Positions 61,382 to 64,000 of a stretch of 64,000 nucleotides of DNA are shown in pieces. Location: NCBI GenBank assembly GCA_029262995.1, contig JAJCYH010000029.1, positions 1 through 64,000 on the forward strand. Direction: 5' to 3'. The notes below the pieces were generated by a model that searched no databases, was not told the origin of the DNA, and saw nothing but the letters and a program-made list of their open reading frames with translations. This DNA comes from Saprospiraceae bacterium. Its GTDB lineage: Bacteria; Bacteroidota; Bacteroidia; Chitinophagales; Saprospiraceae. Every line of letters starts with the position of its first letter. Position 1 is the first letter of the stretch. The translations under genes were made by a program, and so were the position numbers.

Positions 61382-62472
61382 AAACTTCCTGAATCTACGT
61401 CCTTAATAAACTTTATCACACCGGAAAAGAAATTGGCTTGATCGTCAAATTGACAAAGATGGCTACCATTAGGACAGTTTAGATATCGACCATTTTGAAC
61501 TTCGCTCGCCATCCATTCCATATGTTTGGGATCCATCGTATCGTATTGGGCACCGATTGTAAGTGTTGGTACTTTTATGTCCTTTAACCTGTCGGTAAAA
61601 TTCCAATCTCTTAGCGTAGCATCTCCCTTTATGCCAAACTCACTTGGTCCTTGCATAGTCACGTACACATCCGGATTGACATTATCAATACATCTACTTA
61701 CAGGATCTGGCCAATCCTCGAGAGGCATTCTCAATACATGTTCGGTATAATAATGCTTAACAATCAACTCCAAATAACGTGGATTGGAATAATCTTCAGC
61801 ATTTTCATAAGTCATAATTTCAGCTAATACCACCGAATCCATTTTAGGGGCAAGAACGGAATCACTGTAAATCTGATAATCATCTATTGAACTCATCATA
61901 TTCGCTATAACCAAACCTTTAAGATTACTCTGATATTTGTGGGCATATTCCATTGCAAGAATCCCTCCCCAAGATTGCCCAAGCAAATAAAAGTTGTCAT
62001 TATTCAATGACAAAGCCTTTCTTACTTGCTCTACCTCTTCAACAAAACGAGGAAGATCCCATAAGGATTTATCTTTTGGTTGATCACTATTAAAGGATCC
62101 TAATTGATCATAGTAATAGTATTCAATACCTTCAAAAGGGAAGTAGCTATCAAAACAAGCAAATTGTTGGTGGGTCATTCCAGGGCCTCCATGTAGAAGA
62201 AGAACCTTTATTTTAGGGTTGTTTCCTACCCGCTTTGTCCAAACCTTAAAATCTCCTTTATCCGTTTTTATATCGATCATCTTAACACCACCAGATAAGA
62301 TGTCATCTTTATTACTGTAATCGAGATAGTTCTTTAGGCATGGTCCTATTTTTTCAGAATTGCTAGATGTCTGGCAGGAAATAAAAAAACATATCGGAAC
62401 TAGAATCATCAGTATTCTCATAATAGTAAATTTATTGTGAAATGAATTTAAGCTTAATAATGCAAAAATCAA
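61378..62472 (-). CDS. Proline iminopeptidase-family alpha/beta hydrolase (lipoprotein)
   Basis: VLLLHGGPGMTHQQFACF, YYDQLGSFNSD, LLGQSWGGILAMEYA; ICFFISCQTSS lipobox. Confidence 0.92.
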   Translation of the reverse strand: MIFALLSLNSFHNKFTIMRILMILVPICFFISCQTSSNSEKIGPCLKNYLDYSNKDDILSGGVKMIDIKTDKGDFKVWTKRVGNNPKIKVLLLHGGPGMTHQQFACFDSYFPFEGIEYYYYDQLGSFNSDQPKDKSLWDLPRFVEEVEQVRKALSLNNDNFYLLGQSWGGILAMEYAHKYQSNLKGLVIANMMSSIDDYQIYSDSVLAPKMDSVVLAEIMTYENAEDYSNPRYLELIVKHYYTEHVLRMPLEDWPDPVSRCIDNVNPDVYVTMQGPSEFGIKGDATLRDWNFTDRLKDIKVPTLTIGAQYDTMDPKHMEWMASEVQNGRYLNCPNGSHLCQFDDQANFFSGVIKFIKDVDSGSF

Positions 62473-62507
62473 ATTGCTTACAACAGTTGCTTGAGCTTGA
62501 GTTGAAA

Positions 62508-62960
62508 CTATTTTTGTTTCATATTTAATGAAATAAAGGACTCTACCCTTCCTATATTAGGAACGTCAAAAAGTTTTTCCATGATAAAGTTTTTGTAATC
62601 ATCCATGTCATTTGCTTTTATCTTGACGATAAAATCAGTACTTCCAGAAACAGCATGCACTTCAACAATCTCAGGAATTGTGAGGAGGTTTGACTCTAGT
62701 TCTCTAAAAAGTTCTTTGGTATGGTTACGCAATGAAATATGAGCAAAGGCAATCAATCTTTTCCCTAAGAGATTCTCATCAATTTCAATCGTATAATTTT
62801 TTATGACGCCGAGTCTTTCCAGTTTTTTAATGCGCTCATATATCGGTGTAGGCGAAAGATTTAGTTTTTCGGATAAGAGCCTTGCGGTAATCTTTGAATC
62901 ACAAGTGAGCTCATTAAGGATTTGATGATCTATGGAATCAAGGTTTATAGCTTTGTTCAT
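62508..62960 (-). CDS. Lrp/AsnC-family regulator
   Basis: LDSIDHQILNELTCDSKITARLLSEKLNLSPTPIYERIKKLERLGVI; C-terminal AsnC effector domain. Confidence 0.96.
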   Translation of the reverse strand: MNKAINLDSIDHQILNELTCDSKITARLLSEKLNLSPTPIYERIKKLERLGVIKNYTIEIDENLLGKRLIAFAHISLRNHTKELFRELESNLLTIPEIVEVHAVSGSTDFIVKIKANDMDDYKNFIMEKLFDVPNIGRVESFISLNMKQK

Positions 62961-63100
62961 TAGTGTTTTTGACTATTTAATAGAGTTTAAATATACTTTT
63001 GTTCTGAATTTATCAATATTACAGATATTTTATCTATTTATTAGAATTTTATCAGCAAATATTTTCTTTTTCATAACTTAGTACTCCCAATTAATTTTGC

Positions 63101-64000
63101 ATGAAATCAAGAAGTAAGAAAAGCAAAGCTTTATCCAAGAAACTATTACGTCAAGCTTATGAATTGCTTTATACTGCTAAGTCCTTAACAGAGCTGTATG
63201 AAGAAAACATGAAGTCTGTTTCCAAATACGTCCATGCTACATCACGAGGGCATGAGATTATTCAGATTGCTACAGGCCTACAATTAAATGCATCAGATTA
63301 TGCCTACCTCTACTACAGAGACGATGCCTTTCTCCTTTCGATTGGCATGAAACCCAAAGACTTGATGCTGCAATTGCTTGCAAAAAAAGACGATCCCTTT
63401 TCTGGAGGAAGAACTTATTACTCTCACCCATCCTTAAAAGATGACGATAAGGTAAAAATTCCGCATCAATCCTCAGCAACAGGTATGCAAGCCATTCCCG
63501 CAACAGGATCTGCACTGGGATTACAGTACAAGGAACAATTGGGGCTGGACGATCCTGATGAGTCACCAATTGTGGTTTGCTCTCTTGGAGATGCCTGCAT
63601 CACTGAAGGTGAAGTTTCAGAGGCATTTCAAATGGCGGCACTAAGGCAATTACCTATCCTATACCTTGTACAAGATAATGAATGGGACATATCCGCTTAC
63701 TCGGATGAAGTAAGGGCACAAAATGTCTATCAATTTATTCAAGGATTCCATGGCATTAAAGCTGTTAGCATTGACGGAACAGACTTTAATGAATGCTATA
63801 ATTCAGTAGGTGAAGCTATCAAATATATTAGAAAAAATAGAAAGCCCTATTTAATTCATGCAAAAGTACCATTACTAAATCACCATACTTCAGGTGTAAG
63901 AATGGAATGGTACAGAGATGATATAGTAGAGGCAAGGCAAAATGATCCACATCCAAAACTAAGGAAGCTTTTAAAACAATCTGGAATTAGCGAAAAAGAA
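63101..64000 (+). CDS. Thiamine-dependent 2-oxoacid (branched-chain type) dehydrogenase E1 component, truncated by window end
   Basis: Open frame from ATG 63101: SRGHEIIQIATGLQLNASDYAYLYYRDDAFLLSIG...GSALGLQYKEQ...VVCSLGDACITEGEVSEAFQMAALRQLPILYLVQDNEWDIS; not in ORF track because it runs off the window. Confidence 0.93.
   Translation, partial: MKSRSKKSKALSKKLLRQAYELLYTAKSLTELYEENMKSVSKYVHATSRGHEIIQIATGLQLNASDYAYLYYRDDAFLLSIGMKPKDLMLQLLAKKDDPFSGGRTYYSHPSLKDDDKVKIPHQSSATGMQAIPATGSALGLQYKEQLGLDDPDESPIVVCSLGDACITEGEVSEAFQMAALRQLPILYLVQDNEWDISAYSDEVRAQNVYQFIQGFHGIKAVSIDGTDFNECYNSVGEAIKYIRKNRKPYLIHAKVPLLNHHTSGVRMEWYRDDIVEARQNDPHPKLRKLLKQSGISEKE

Noticed and set aside
63270-63569. 99-aa minus-strand ORF near the window end
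   Set aside because: Antisense to the open E1 dehydrogenase frame starting at 63101.
1-64000. CRISPR array, tRNA or rRNA genes
   Set aside because: No regularly spaced direct repeats, tRNA-like cloverleaf or rRNA signature was seen by eye; not excluded computationally.

Overview
AT-rich chromosomal window from a Bacteroidota bacterium. The evidence is T9SS type A/B C-terminal sorting domains, SusC/SusD-type proteins, DUF5777-like and MerC-like proteins, and TAnnTTTG-type promoter elements. About 1-9.1 kb is an accessory segment in which every CDS is on the + strand. It holds three toxin-antitoxin modules (ParDE, a PIN-type pair, HicAB), a short Aquifex-type aconitase, a Yip1-like protein, a patatin and decayed transposase/T9SS fragments. 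These are separated by unusually long spacers, several with imperfect palindromes and GTTRRRY-like cores, which looks like an integron-cassette (CALIN-like) array with no integrase in view. Two of the spacers carry antisense 3' remnants of group II introns. These keep the maturase C-terminus plus domains V/VI, and both copies share hairpin expansions in DV and in the DV-DVI linker. The PIN toxin ORF is missing from the ORF track because its apparent codon 2 is TAA. From 9.2 kb on the window is mostly ordinary chromosome: a TonB receptor with a nucleophile-less esterase-like T9SS protein, large repeat adhesins, a cytochrome c/DUF5777 cluster, EF-G2, a Fur/Zur-MerC divergon, ddl, an S10 peptidase run, anmK, a TetR-TolC-MFP-RND-pdxH run, chrA, a degenerate OMP region, SusC/SusD, an Lrp regulator, and the start of a 2-oxoacid dehydrogenase E1. 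All calls are by eye; no database search or folding was run.
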